From NCBI GenBank assembly GCA_015069165.1, contig SVJD01000019.1:1-39228 (forward strand): DNA of 39,228 bases, written 5' to 3'. Numbering within the stretch: the stretch's first letter is position 1; every line of letters starts with the position of its first letter. Source of the stretch: Oscillospiraceae bacterium (GTDB lineage: Bacteria > Bacillota > Clostridia > UBA1212 > UBA1255). Shown in pieces: positions 28,452 through 36,284 of the stretch. The notes under the pieces are model-generated. The model did not search any database and was not told where the DNA came from. It saw only the letters and a program-made list of their open reading frames with translations. The position numbers and the translations under genes are program-made.

Positions 28452-31400
28452 TTAGTTTGCTTCATACACTACTACGGCATTTTTGCACCCCTTGGTCAGA
28501 TACGACATATCTTCTGTGATATGAGCTCCTATAACAATGGTTTTAAGAGACGGACAGCGTGCTAAAGTTGTTAAATATTCACCTTGGTATGGATGACTGA
28601 AAACATCACAATCTATCGCATCAAAATATACTGTTTCCAATGAATCGCATCCGACAAACAATTGTTGCAATGCTCCGAGATTTTTTCCTATGCGCACAGT
28701 TTTTAAATTTGAGCAATTCTTGAAAAGTCCGTTATTGGCAAGTGTAACATGGTCAGGAATGACGGCTTCGGTCAAAGCTGTGCAACCCTCGAACAAGTAA
28801 TAAGGCAGTGAAGTGAGAGTGTTTGGTATGGTGTACGAAGTTAAAGCGGTGCAGTATGCAAAAGCACTTCTGCCAATATCTTCCAAAACAGGAAAATGCG
28901 GCATTTCTGAAAGGGAACTGCAACCGTAAAAAGCTTCTGTACCGATATATGTCAAAGATTCTGCACTGTTTACCTCGCGAAGATAAATGCAATTCTTAAA
29001 AGCCCCGTTTTCGATTGTTTTCAGATTTTCATTTAATTCCAAAACTTCAATAGGCTTACCGGCAAATGCGGAAACACCTATGGCTACAACAGGTTTTCCG
29101 TCGATTTCTGTCGGAATGGTGACGGTGCTGTTTTCGCCGTTGTAGTCTGAAATCAATATTCCGTCTGTTCTGCGGACATACGAAAAATCCTGATATACTA
29201 ATTGGCTCTCTAAAGACGTTTCCCGGGCGTTTAGTGCCAACAATGCAAACAATCCGCCGAATGTTATTGTAATGCCTAACAATGTTGATACAGTACGTAA
29301 TAAGAAAGCGCGGCGCTTTTTACGAATGAGAGCGGATGATAACGATTTCGCAGTACTTACACGCAAGCGGAAATTCGGCACCATCAGCAAAATGGTGACT
29401 AAAGAAATAATGCCTTGAATAGCAAGCGGCAGCCAATGCAATTTCCACACATCATTTAAATAATAGTCGCCGTAAATAAGCGATTCTGTTTCGGTTTCAG
29501 TTAAAATTGCAATATAAAAAGGAATGGGCAATAAAGCTGTCAGAGCAAGCTTGTTTGCTTCTTGCCGCACAAATTTACGTATATGCAAACGCTTTTGGAC
29601 ATTGTATTGCAACCATTCAACAGGGGAAAGCCAATTGGAAATGGCGCGATATATTATAAACCCGATATTTACACAAAAATAAACAAGAGTAAACACCAAG
29701 CCGGCATTCAGTATGTAGTAAAAAATAACTGAACGCACGCCGCTTGCTTCCAAAAATACTTCGGGTTTTGCCCAAAATGCCAGCAAAACAGCTATGTACC
29801 ATACCGATGCATACAGTAATACGGAACGGGCTCGTTGTTTACAACCGTCGCGGTATTTAATAGTGTCTTTGCAGGTTTCAAGGCTTAAATTAAAACTCCA
29901 TGCAATCGGTAAAACCATTAAGAAACCAAGAACAAATTGCAACATATCAGCAAAAAGATTGGTAAAAATATCTATGGTAAAGGAGCCTTCAATATAAGCC
30001 CAAACTACCATCCAAATCGGTACCAAAATTGCCAAAAGAAGCAGCACGGAATTATTCGCTAAGTGCATAAATGGATTTGTTCTTTGCGCCGAACGTGATT
30101 TTTCAAATCTTTGTGACATTTGTGCGGCCTCGTTGTAAGCGGATTTTATGCTTTCACTATTTCCGTTATTATCGCTGGTACTATACAAAGAAGCATCGTG
30201 TAGTAATTGCAAACGTTTGTCATTCCATCGTACATCATTTTCCAAAATTGCCAATTTACGGCATAGTCTTTGTGCAAGCAAACTGTAAGATAAGGCTTTT
30301 TCGTGTGTGTCTGTTCTGAGCATGTATATTTTAGCAAGTCTTTCAGCGGCAGTTTCGTACAATCCCAAAAGTACGACCGTTTCGTTTTCGCGAATCATTA
30401 TCTCTAACATAGAAATTGCTTTGTTATATAAATTTATTGCTTCGTCGGAATGTTTGCGGCTCGTTTTGTCTGCTTGCATCAAAATACTTCGAATTGTTGA
30501 TTCATTCGTGCATTTTTCACTTTGATTACTGTTGCCAAATAAATCTTGGTGCTTTTTTCTCAAACGAGCAGCTTTTTTTGCGTAGGAATTTGCGATTTTC
30601 TTTTCTTCACTGTTGTTGTATTGCTCATATAAAAACGACAGAAGCGAAACAGTTTCCAAAACGGAAATCTTCTTTGACAATTCCAAAGCAATGCGGAAAA
30701 ATACGGCGGCATTTTTTCTGTTTGTCGGTTTTATACAAGCGCCGGCTTCTTTATATGCATTCATAAGAAAAGGTAATGTCAGGCTGTTTACCTGAGAGCG
30801 TAAACAATCAATTACTTCCAAATATACAGAAAGACGCTCGCTGTGTGAATACGCTTGTGCATTTTCGGAAAGTGCAGTAATCAATGTTTTGCATAAGCAA
30901 AAAGATTCTTCTTCATCTGACATATTTTCCCATAGTGCCTGTGCGTGAAAACTGCGGCCTGATTCCGTCTTTTCACTAAGCCACATATTCAGTAACTCGC
31001 GCCTGGGAATTTCTCCGAAAACCTCGTTTGTTTTGCTTAAAATACAATTTGAAATGGCCTTGTAATCACGGCATAAACCTAAATAATACAAAACTTCGTG
31101 TTCTCTGAGTTCGTCTTCCGGAGAAAGCGATAAAAAGTGGTCGGCAGTTGCACGATTAACTAAATGTACACGGTTTTCGTTTTCTTGTGCGGATATTTCA
31201 GATGCTGCAGAACGCAATAAATTATGCACAAAATCCCAACGGCCGTCTTCTCTTTCTACTAAATGTAAGCGAAAACGCTTTCTGTACAAAGAAAAGTCAG
31301 AAACCGTTAGATTGATACCCAAACGCTGTGCGATAGATATAATATCGGCTTGGCGTATGCCAAAACGGCTTTTTTCTATTAAGTAAGTTATGAGGCGAAC

Positions 31401-32969
31401 TGCCTCCATCGGAACGATTCGCTCACAATTAGTGGTAATTGCACCAAATAACTCCGTTATACTTTCGGGTGCGCTCAGGATTTTTTCTGAAATGTATTTG
31501 TTTATGGCTTTGCTGCCGCTTCCCAGCAGTGTTTCCAGTTCTGCGATTTGTTTGTAGTCATCTATATCGAACTCCGCAACATACTCCACAATCATCGACA
31601 AATAAAGGGGAATACCGCACAGTAAATTTCCGTCGGAATTTTTGCGAGTAGCCAGTAATTTTACAACATCGCTTGATAATTGCTTATGGAATCGCATGGC
31701 GGTTTTGGCAGAAATAGCAGAAATTTCCTCCTGATTTAATGTTTCTAAAGCAATTGTTTTTACTCCGCGCCTTTCGAATACAGAGTCAAATTGACCGGGG
31801 AGGGCAGAATAAATAATTCGCACATTTTCCGGTATAAACATTTCGTGAATCCAGTCCAGCTTTTTTAGTTGTTCGCACTTGCTGAATTGGTTAAGGGCAT
31901 CAATAACTATTACGATGCGTTTGCGCTCGGCAACTTCTGCAAGAAGTGCGGAAAATTTCTTTTGTAAAACAGTATATGCGCCGTCTTCAAAAGGAACACC
32001 GCATTCCGTCGCCAGTTTTTTATAAAAGTAGCGAATCATAAACTTGAAATCAGCGCTGTTTTGAGTAAGTCCGGCACTTAGCTTCAAAACTAAAACATTT
32101 TCTTCTTCCAGACGTTTCGTCACGCATGACATTATAGATGTTTTACCCAAACCAGATTCTGCAACCATTGCGGCCTCGCGGTGTTCTCCTTTACCAAGAG
32201 CAAAATCTACCAAGCGGTCAGTATACGTATGACGGTCCACCGTTCTTTCTGCAATGAGCGCAAAGTGGTTGGCTTGTGCTGCCGATTCTCTTTCAAAATC
32301 GTCTGTTTGTACGGAAATATTCGTTCTCGCCAAGAGTCCTTTGCTGAGCTTTTCTGTCAGTAAAGACGATAACTCTTCAAGACCTGCCACACATTCGCTT
32401 TTTGAATCCCAATGGCAATTATATGAAAAAGTACGGTCAGGATATTTGGTTTTTAAACGATTTTTTAATGCCTCGATTTTTGCGTGATCCTCGGGACAAT
32501 CAGAAAAATACACAGCACGCAGGCGTTCGTCGGAAATATCCTCCGGTGAAAGTCCTTCGCGGAAAAAGAAAAAGCAATTGTTTAAGTTTTCATAGCGAGA
32601 AACGGCGTATTCTATTTCCATTTCCGTAATACTGTTTCCGACATACGCTTTTGATGGAAGCCCTGCATTAAAACAGGAGCTTTTAATCAATTCACTTTCG
32701 GGAATCCAACCGTAGCGGCTGCCGATAAAGCATACAAAAAAAGGATTACTGCGGTCGATTTCGTCGAAACATACTTGTAAAATTTTTGCGGTTGCATCTT
32801 CTTCCGCATTGTCAGTATCTACGCCCCAACGCAAATCGACAATGTCCAAGTTAAGCGCATAATCACGAAAGGAAGTGTCTAATTCAGGCAAAACCAAATT
32901 GTGAATAACATCACGTTCTGCGTGCATATCTTTAAAAGTACTGGATAAAAAAATTGTCTGGTTATTCAT
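28452..32969 (-). CDS. DUF4062-NACHT STAND protein with 7 TM segments and C-terminal BspA-like LRRs
   Basis: Not a described gene to my knowledge. 1505 residues. Residues 4-135 match DUF4062 as found in TEP1/NWD proteins (IFLSSTFKDMHAERD, DLRWGV, FFVCFIGSRYGWIPE, SITEMEIEYA). A NACHT-type NTPase follows, with P-loop ESGLGKTS (271-278) and Walker B IVIVIDALNQF (352-362), then a winged-helix region and an alpha-helical, TPR-like stretch (about 620-950). Seven hydrophobic segments lie at about 975-995, 1005-1025, 1050-1068, 1080-1107, 1141-1157, 1180-1198 and 1225-1246, with basic loops on one side and acidic ones on the other, which puts the NTPase inside and the C-terminus outside. Residues 1261-1505 form BspA/LRR_5-type repeats with the period L..I...AF..C..L. 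I chose ATG 32969 (AGGAGA upstream); it overlaps the previous gene by 8 bases. Inferred role: membrane-bound ligand sensor or defence protein. Confidence 0.85.
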   Translation of the reverse strand: MNNQTIFLSSTFKDMHAERDVIHNLVLPELDTSFRDYALNLDIVDLRWGVDTDNAEEDATAKILQVCFDEIDRSNPFFVCFIGSRYGWIPESELIKSSCFNAGLPSKAYVGNSITEMEIEYAVSRYENLNNCFFFFREGLSPEDISDERLRAVYFSDCPEDHAKIEALKNRLKTKYPDRTFSYNCHWDSKSECVAGLEELSSLLTEKLSKGLLARTNISVQTDDFERESAAQANHFALIAERTVDRHTYTDRLVDFALGKGEHREAAMVAESGLGKTSIMSCVTKRLEEENVLVLKLSAGLTQNSADFKFMIRYFYKKLATECGVPFEDGAYTVLQKKFSALLAEVAERKRIVIVIDALNQFSKCEQLKKLDWIHEMFIPENVRIIYSALPGQFDSVFERRGVKTIALETLNQEEISAISAKTAMRFHKQLSSDVVKLLATRKNSDGNLLCGIPLYLSMIVEYVAEFDIDDYKQIAELETLLGSGSKAINKYISEKILSAPESITELFGAITTNCERIVPMEAVRLITYLIEKSRFGIRQADIISIAQRLGINLTVSDFSLYRKRFRLHLVEREDGRWDFVHNLLRSAASEISAQENENRVHLVNRATADHFLSLSPEDELREHEVLYYLGLCRDYKAISNCILSKTNEVFGEIPRRELLNMWLSEKTESGRSFHAQALWENMSDEEESFCLCKTLITALSENAQAYSHSERLSVYLEVIDCLRSQVNSLTLPFLMNAYKEAGACIKPTNRKNAAVFFRIALELSKKISVLETVSLLSFLYEQYNNSEEKKIANSYAKKAARLRKKHQDLFGNSNQSEKCTNESTIRSILMQADKTSRKHSDEAINLYNKAISMLEIMIRENETVVLLGLYETAAERLAKIYMLRTDTHEKALSYSLLAQRLCRKLAILENDVRWNDKRLQLLHDASLYSTSDNNGNSESIKSAYNEAAQMSQRFEKSRSAQRTNPFMHLANNSVLLLLAILVPIWMVVWAYIEGSFTIDIFTNLFADMLQFVLGFLMVLPIAWSFNLSLETCKDTIKYRDGCKQRARSVLLYASVWYIAVLLAFWAKPEVFLEASGVRSVIFYYILNAGLVFTLVYFCVNIGFIIYRAISNWLSPVEWLQYNVQKRLHIRKFVRQEANKLALTALLPIPFYIAILTETETESLIYGDYYLNDVWKLHWLPLAIQGIISLVTILLMVPNFRLRVSTAKSLSSALIRKKRRAFLLRTVSTLLGITITFGGLFALLALNARETSLESQLVYQDFSYVRRTDGILISDYNGENSTVTIPTEIDGKPVVAIGVSAFAGKPIEVLELNENLKTIENGAFKNCIYLREVNSAESLTYIGTEAFYGCSSLSEMPHFPVLEDIGRSAFAYCTALTSYTIPNTLTSLPYYLFEGCTALTEAVIPDHVTLANNGLFKNCSNLKTVRIGKNLGALQQLFVGCDSLETVYFDAIDCDVFSHPYQGEYLTTLARCPSLKTIVIGAHITEDMSYLTKGCKNAVVVYEAN

Positions 32970-33456
32970 CGTCGGTCTCCTGCAAATATCCCAAATTAAC
33001 AAGGTCTTTTTTTAGACGAATCATTTCACCGCTACCGTTATAAACATTAATCAATTCTCCGTCTTTGTTTACAAGTAAAAAAACAGACTGCGAAGAATTG
33101 CTGAGCTCGCCTTGATAATTATACATGTGTAAAATGCGGTTAAGGGCAGATTCGTTTAAATAACGCATATCAATTTGCTCTTTGAAATCTTCGTCAGAAA
33201 TTTTTGAGCTATGCAAAAATTTACTCATTGTGTTAACTTCTCCGCTGCGATAATGATAGAATACAGTAGTTTTAGTGACGGAAAAATCGTTGCGTTTGTT
33301 AAAATTATTGATAACTATAATTGATGTGATAATTAAAGGAAGCAAAATTGCAATTACGATTAACTGCATACGAAAGCGATAGAAAAAACTATTATATACA
33401 TTCTTTACTCCTGTTAAAGATTCTTTTAAAACCTTATCATAATAGTTTTTTTTCAC
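32962..33456 (-). CDS. Single-pass membrane protein with extracytoplasmic domain, partner of the NLR-like protein
   Basis: Not recognised. 164 residues. A basic N-terminus (1-30) precedes one strong hydrophobic segment (about 31-50, LIVIAILLPLIITSIIVI), leaving about 114 residues outside. The outer part has no cysteines; its last third (SVFLLVNKDGELINVYNGSG) looks like a beta-hairpin. It starts with GTG at 33456, preceded by AAGGAG at 8-base spacing. It lies 12 bases after the LytTR-PAS gene, and its stop overlaps the NLR-like start by 8 bases, so it is translationally coupled to it. An accessory or ligand-capturing subunit is an inference from this context. Confidence 0.8.
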   Translation of the reverse strand: MKKNYYDKVLKESLTGVKNVYNSFFYRFRMQLIVIAILLPLIITSIIVINNFNKRNDFSVTKTTVFYHYRSGEVNTMSKFLHSSKISDEDFKEQIDMRYLNESALNRILHMYNYQGELSNSSQSVFLLVNKDGELINVYNGSGEMIRLKKDLVNLGYLQETDDE

Positions 33457-33468
33457 TAAAGTCGCTCC

Positions 33469-34179
33469 TTATATATCTGAATCGGCTTTTATAATCTCAT
33501 TGACATCAATAAGAGAACAAGCGCACAGACCATCGCAGGGTTGATAACAATATGCAAGAACTTTGCGCTCTGTATCTCTTAAACGGTATGAAATTATTTT
33601 ATTATTTCCGTTTAATGCAACATCGGCAAAACTAACCATCCATTTGTGATCGCTGTTTGTAAAAACATCATAAAAAGATTTGTTTAGAATTTCGTCGGCT
33701 GAGCGTTCTTCAAGTGAAAGCATAGCTTTATTGCAGTAACGGAACACAAAATCCACTCCGCTTCCGCCTTCGTTGAATATAAGTTGAATAACAGCAAAAG
33801 GAATGGGGGAGTTGTCCATAACGGAAAACAGCTCCGGAATCTTATTTGATTGCATTTCGTTAAGAGATAATTTCTCTGAAATATGTTTGTGTTGATTTGA
33901 AAAACGCGTACGTCCTTTGAATTCAACACCGTCGCACATCGTATAAATACTGCCTGAAATTGATTTTACAAAAGCAGTGTTAATGGTGATGCCTTTATTA
34001 ATAGTAATGAAAAAATCAGCTTTGAAATGATCAAGAAAAGTCTTTATCGGGATATATGTACTGATAACTTTCGTGTCTGAAAGGTGAATGGATGATTTAC
34101 GACCGTCACGTACAAAGTACATAATATCCGTAGCTTGAAAATTGTGTTTCTTTAAAAAATTATTGACTTTTGATTCCAT
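33469..34179 (-). CDS. LytTR-PAS regulator
   Basis: Predicted transcription regulator. 236 residues. Residues about 15-105 read as a LytTR DNA-binding domain (IMYFVRDGRKSSIHL, then YIPIKTFLDHF, FITINKGITINTAFVKSI). Residues about 115-225 read as a PAS fold (SPIPFAVIQLIF, DFVFRYCNKAML, GKSF-like LNKSFYDVF). A Cys cluster (CYQPCDGLCAC) lies at the end of the PAS region. There is no receiver domain, so it is not a classical response regulator. The order LytTR then PAS is unusual, since LytTR is mostly C-terminal. GGGGAG precedes ATG 34179. First gene of the minus-strand operon and divergent from a LuxR-type regulator. Confidence 0.82.
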   Translation of the reverse strand: MESKVNNFLKKHNFQATDIMYFVRDGRKSSIHLSDTKVISTYIPIKTFLDHFKADFFITINKGITINTAFVKSISGSIYTMCDGVEFKGRTRFSNQHKHISEKLSLNEMQSNKIPELFSVMDNSPIPFAVIQLIFNEGGSGVDFVFRYCNKAMLSLEERSADEILNKSFYDVFTNSDHKWMVSFADVALNGNNKIISYRLRDTERKVLAYCYQPCDGLCACSLIDVNEIIKADSDI

Positions 34180-34228
34180 AAATTCTCCCCTTATATAGTT
34201 TCAATAAAATAACTTTTTGTATGCAATG

Positions 34229-34257
34229 ATTCTATCATATTTTAATTATTTGCACAA
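34229..34257 (-). promoter_or_regulatory. Extended -10 promoter for the LytTR-PAS/NLR operon
   Basis: On the minus strand: TTGTGC (-35, 34252-34257), 17-base spacer, TAGAAT (-10, 34229-34234) preceded by TGA. It lies 50 bases upstream of the LytTR-PAS start. Confidence 0.6.
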
Positions 34258-34278
34258 TAAAATTAATTAAAATTTTAT

Positions 34279-34306
34279 TTGCTTTTTTTTAAAAAAGGTG
34301 TATAAT
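34279..34306 (+). promoter_or_regulatory. Promoter for the HTH/LuxR-type regulator
   Basis: TTGCTT (34279-34284), 16-base spacer, perfect TATAAT (34301-34306). It is back-to-back with the minus-strand promoter, 22 bases apart, and gives a long leader of about 110 bases before ATG 34424. Confidence 0.55.
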
Positions 34307-34423
34307 GTAATCAGGTTAAAAAATTATATACAAATTTCGAAAAAAATTCACAAATTAGCCATTTTTAAAAGTGGTTGTTTTTGGGTTACTTTTCGTCGTT
34401 GTGAAAAGAAGGATTTGGGGATT

Positions 34424-35644
34424 ATGAAATATCTATCGGTTCAACAAGTCGCAGACAAGTTTGGAGTAACTGTACGCGCAGTTCAAAAATGGGCAAAAGA
34501 AGGGAAAATTGATGGCGCTATGCGTATTGGTAAAGTTTGGCTTATTCCGGAAAATGTTGTGCGCCCGTATGATTTTGAGCACAAAACGGAAGTTAAAAAA
34601 ACTAAACATACAAAAGATATGTTGCCGAGCGAAGGTATGCGATCGTACAGCTCGTTGAATACGATTTTTGATATTATAAACGGAAAATATAAACCGGGAC
34701 AAGCGAACGATTTCATTCAGAAAATTGACAATCCTAAAATCAGAACTGTGGCTGAAGGGGAATTGATGTATTTTAAAGCAAATTTTGGCAAAAGCGCGGA
34801 AATATTGCACGCTCATATTTCTGATTCTGATGATGCTTTGGCGTTTTATGCAGGCACGATGTATGCTTTTTCAAATTTTATGACAGAAAGACACAATGTG
34901 GCTCAAATCGGGTTTGAAGGATTGCGAAAATATATGAATTCGGTTAACGAAAAGGATGAAGAAAAATATGCTATGGTTGTTTTCGTTTTCACTTTCGTAG
35001 ATGTGCTTCTTCATTCCGATAAAGCCGATATTTCGAGAATGCAAGCAATGATGCATAATTTTCCTATGGGAATGCGCTTGTTTGCAGCGTACATAATGGC
35101 ACATTATGAATGTTTTAAGCACGATTACAGTAAAGCACTGGGGATAGCTGATGCAGCGATTGCTCTGTCTTCGTCGATATATCCGATACCGATGATTTAT
35201 TTACATATAATTGCTGCGGTGTGTCTGATAAATATGAAGAATATTCAAGAAGCGAAGGCTCGATTTTATACCGCTCTTGACTTAGCTTCCGGTGACGGCT
35301 TTTGGTCGCCTTTTATAGAACACCACGGAATGTTGCTCGGTTTGGTTGAAGTTTGTATGAAAGAAACGCACTCGTCGGAATTTCGTAAAATAATTGAGCA
35401 CGTTAGACATTTCGGTCATGGTTGGCACAGAATTCGTCATTCTGAGGGAGTGACAATTGCTAAAGAAGAGTTGACAGTTACGGAATTTGTAGTGGCAATG
35501 CTTTTTAGTAAAGAGTGGAGTATGAAGGAAATTTCCGCATACTTAAACATTTCGCTCAGAATGATAAAACAACATTTATCGACAATATATCTTAAACTCG
35601 GAATTACTCGCAGAGATGAACTCAAAGAGCGTATGTTGAAATAA
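34424..35644 (+). CDS. Two-headed regulator: excisionase-type HTH, helical repeat core, LuxR-type HTH
   Basis: Predicted transcription regulator. 406 residues. The N-terminus (1-50) is a MerR/excisionase-type helix-turn-helix (SVQQVADKFGVTVRAVQKWA, then the wing RIGKVWLIPE). The middle (about 90-330) is alpha-helical and TPR-like, as in MalT-type proteins. The C-terminus (about 345-406) is a LuxR/GerE helix-turn-helix (MKEISAYLNISLRMIKQHLS). No NTPase domain is present, unlike MalT. I chose ATG 34424, which follows AAGGA; the frame is open back to 34298, but that stretch has no homology and overlaps the promoter. It is divergent from the LytTR-PAS/NLR operon and probably controls it. No hairpin terminator follows directly. 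Confidence 0.82.
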   Translation: MKYLSVQQVADKFGVTVRAVQKWAKEGKIDGAMRIGKVWLIPENVVRPYDFEHKTEVKKTKHTKDMLPSEGMRSYSSLNTIFDIINGKYKPGQANDFIQKIDNPKIRTVAEGELMYFKANFGKSAEILHAHISDSDDALAFYAGTMYAFSNFMTERHNVAQIGFEGLRKYMNSVNEKDEEKYAMVVFVFTFVDVLLHSDKADISRMQAMMHNFPMGMRLFAAYIMAHYECFKHDYSKALGIADAAIALSSSIYPIPMIYLHIIAAVCLINMKNIQEAKARFYTALDLASGDGFWSPFIEHHGMLLGLVEVCMKETHSSEFRKIIEHVRHFGHGWHRIRHSEGVTIAKEELTVTEFVVAMLFSKEWSMKEISAYLNISLRMIKQHLSTIYLKLGITRRDELKERMLK

Positions 35645-35776
35645 ATTTTTTTGTTTCTTGTTCGTTTTAGCGAATAAAATCACAATGAAACATTAAAACG
35701 ACAAAAAAATATGATTAAAGTGCAAAAAGTATATTTTAATCATAAAAAAATTCCGAAAAAAAGTGTTTAAAAGTAC
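35645..35776. other. AT-rich gap, no gene seen
   Basis: Downstream of the LuxR-type regulator. Very AT-rich with short A and T runs; no open frame with a ribosome site and no clear hairpin terminator. Transcription from the regulator gene may run into the structured region that follows. Confidence 0.6.
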
Positions 35777-35796
35777 ATTTTAAAAGATTTTATTTT

Positions 35797-35805
35797 TGAT
35801 AAAAT
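35797..35805 (+). promoter_or_regulatory. Extended -10 element before the candidate RNA
   Basis: TGA followed by TAAAAT (35800-35805). No good -35 box lies 17 bases upstream (ATTTTA). A start near 35812 would precede the first hairpin of the structured region. Confidence 0.4.
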
Positions 35806-35811
35806 ACGGAA

Positions 35812-36068
35812 CAATGTTGAAGTGCGATAAAAACTTCGACATAAGGGCAGTGAATTTTTTACTGTATGTTGTTACGAAAGTTTATATGCTGTTGCTCCCG
35901 ACAAAAAGTTTGTTTTAGAAACAAACAAACAGGCATGATAGATTTATTGGGGACGTAACATTGAAAATATAATTGCCCGTTATAACTTTGAAAAACACCT
36001 AATATATTTTTTTAGTAAAGACTCTCTGAAAGGATGCTGTGATACGAATTGTATTCACGGCATTTTTT
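35812..36068 (+). ncRNA. Candidate structured small RNA
   Basis: No protein frame fits here, but several helices can be drawn. Hairpin 35817-35824 with 35833-35840 (8 bp). GGGCA 35845-35849 with TGCCC 35974-35978. TGTTACG 35870-35876 with CGTAACA 35954-35960. The 35883-35893 strand with 35928-35940 (11 bp, bulged G's). Perfect hairpin GTTTGTTT-TAG-AAACAAAC (35908-35926). Possible pseudoknot TCCC 35896-35899 with GGGA 35950-35953. Together they form a long rod with an internal bubble, recalling 6S RNA in shape, but I could not match any known consensus. It is followed by an intrinsic terminator at 36034-36068. Confidence 0.4.
36034..36068 (+). terminator. Intrinsic terminator after the candidate RNA
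   Basis: ATGCTGTGA (36034-36042) pairs with TCACGGCAT (36055-36063), one G-T, extended by TAC/GTA with a bulge, followed by six T (36063-36068). It lies 390 bases past the nearest upstream gene, suggesting a transcript starting in between. Confidence 0.75.
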
Positions 36069-36074
36069 CATTTG

Positions 36075-36253
36075 TTCTGAAAATATCAGAATATGATAGT
36101 GTAAAGTAACTCTTGGAAAATTAGGATGGATAAATAGTGTAGCTTTGCTATTCCGAATTTTCGTCCAAAAATCGAAAATGGGACAGAAAATGTTTGTCTC
36201 CGTTCCGAATTGAAGTAGTATAAATAACTTGACACCATCCGAAAATATTTCGG
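36075..36253. repeat. Three short inverted repeats before tsaE
   Basis: TTCTGA-AAATA-TCAGAA (36075-36091), ATTTTCG-N9-CGAAAAT (36157-36179) and CCGAAA-ATA-TTTCGG (36239-36253). The last ends 3 bases before the -35 box of the tsaE promoter and could be an operator. Confidence 0.45.
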
Positions 36254-36255
36254 TT

Positions 36256-36284
36256 TTGTAAAATGCGGAAAAATATAGTATAAT
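36256..36284 (+). promoter_or_regulatory. Sigma-A promoter for tsaE-tsaB-rimI
   Basis: TTGTAA (36256-36261), 17-base spacer, perfect TATAAT (36279-36284). Start near 36291, about 44 bases before the tsaE ATG. A perfect TTGACA at 36229-36234 has no -10 at proper spacing. Confidence 0.7.

Noticed and set aside
34298-34423. Upstream extension of the LuxR-type regulator
   Set aside because: It would start inside the -10 region and lacks any ribosome site; the HTH domain begins at ATG 34424.
36004-36013. T-run as the 3' end of the candidate RNA
   Set aside because: No stable hairpin lies directly before it; the hairpin with T-run at 36034-36068 is a better terminator.
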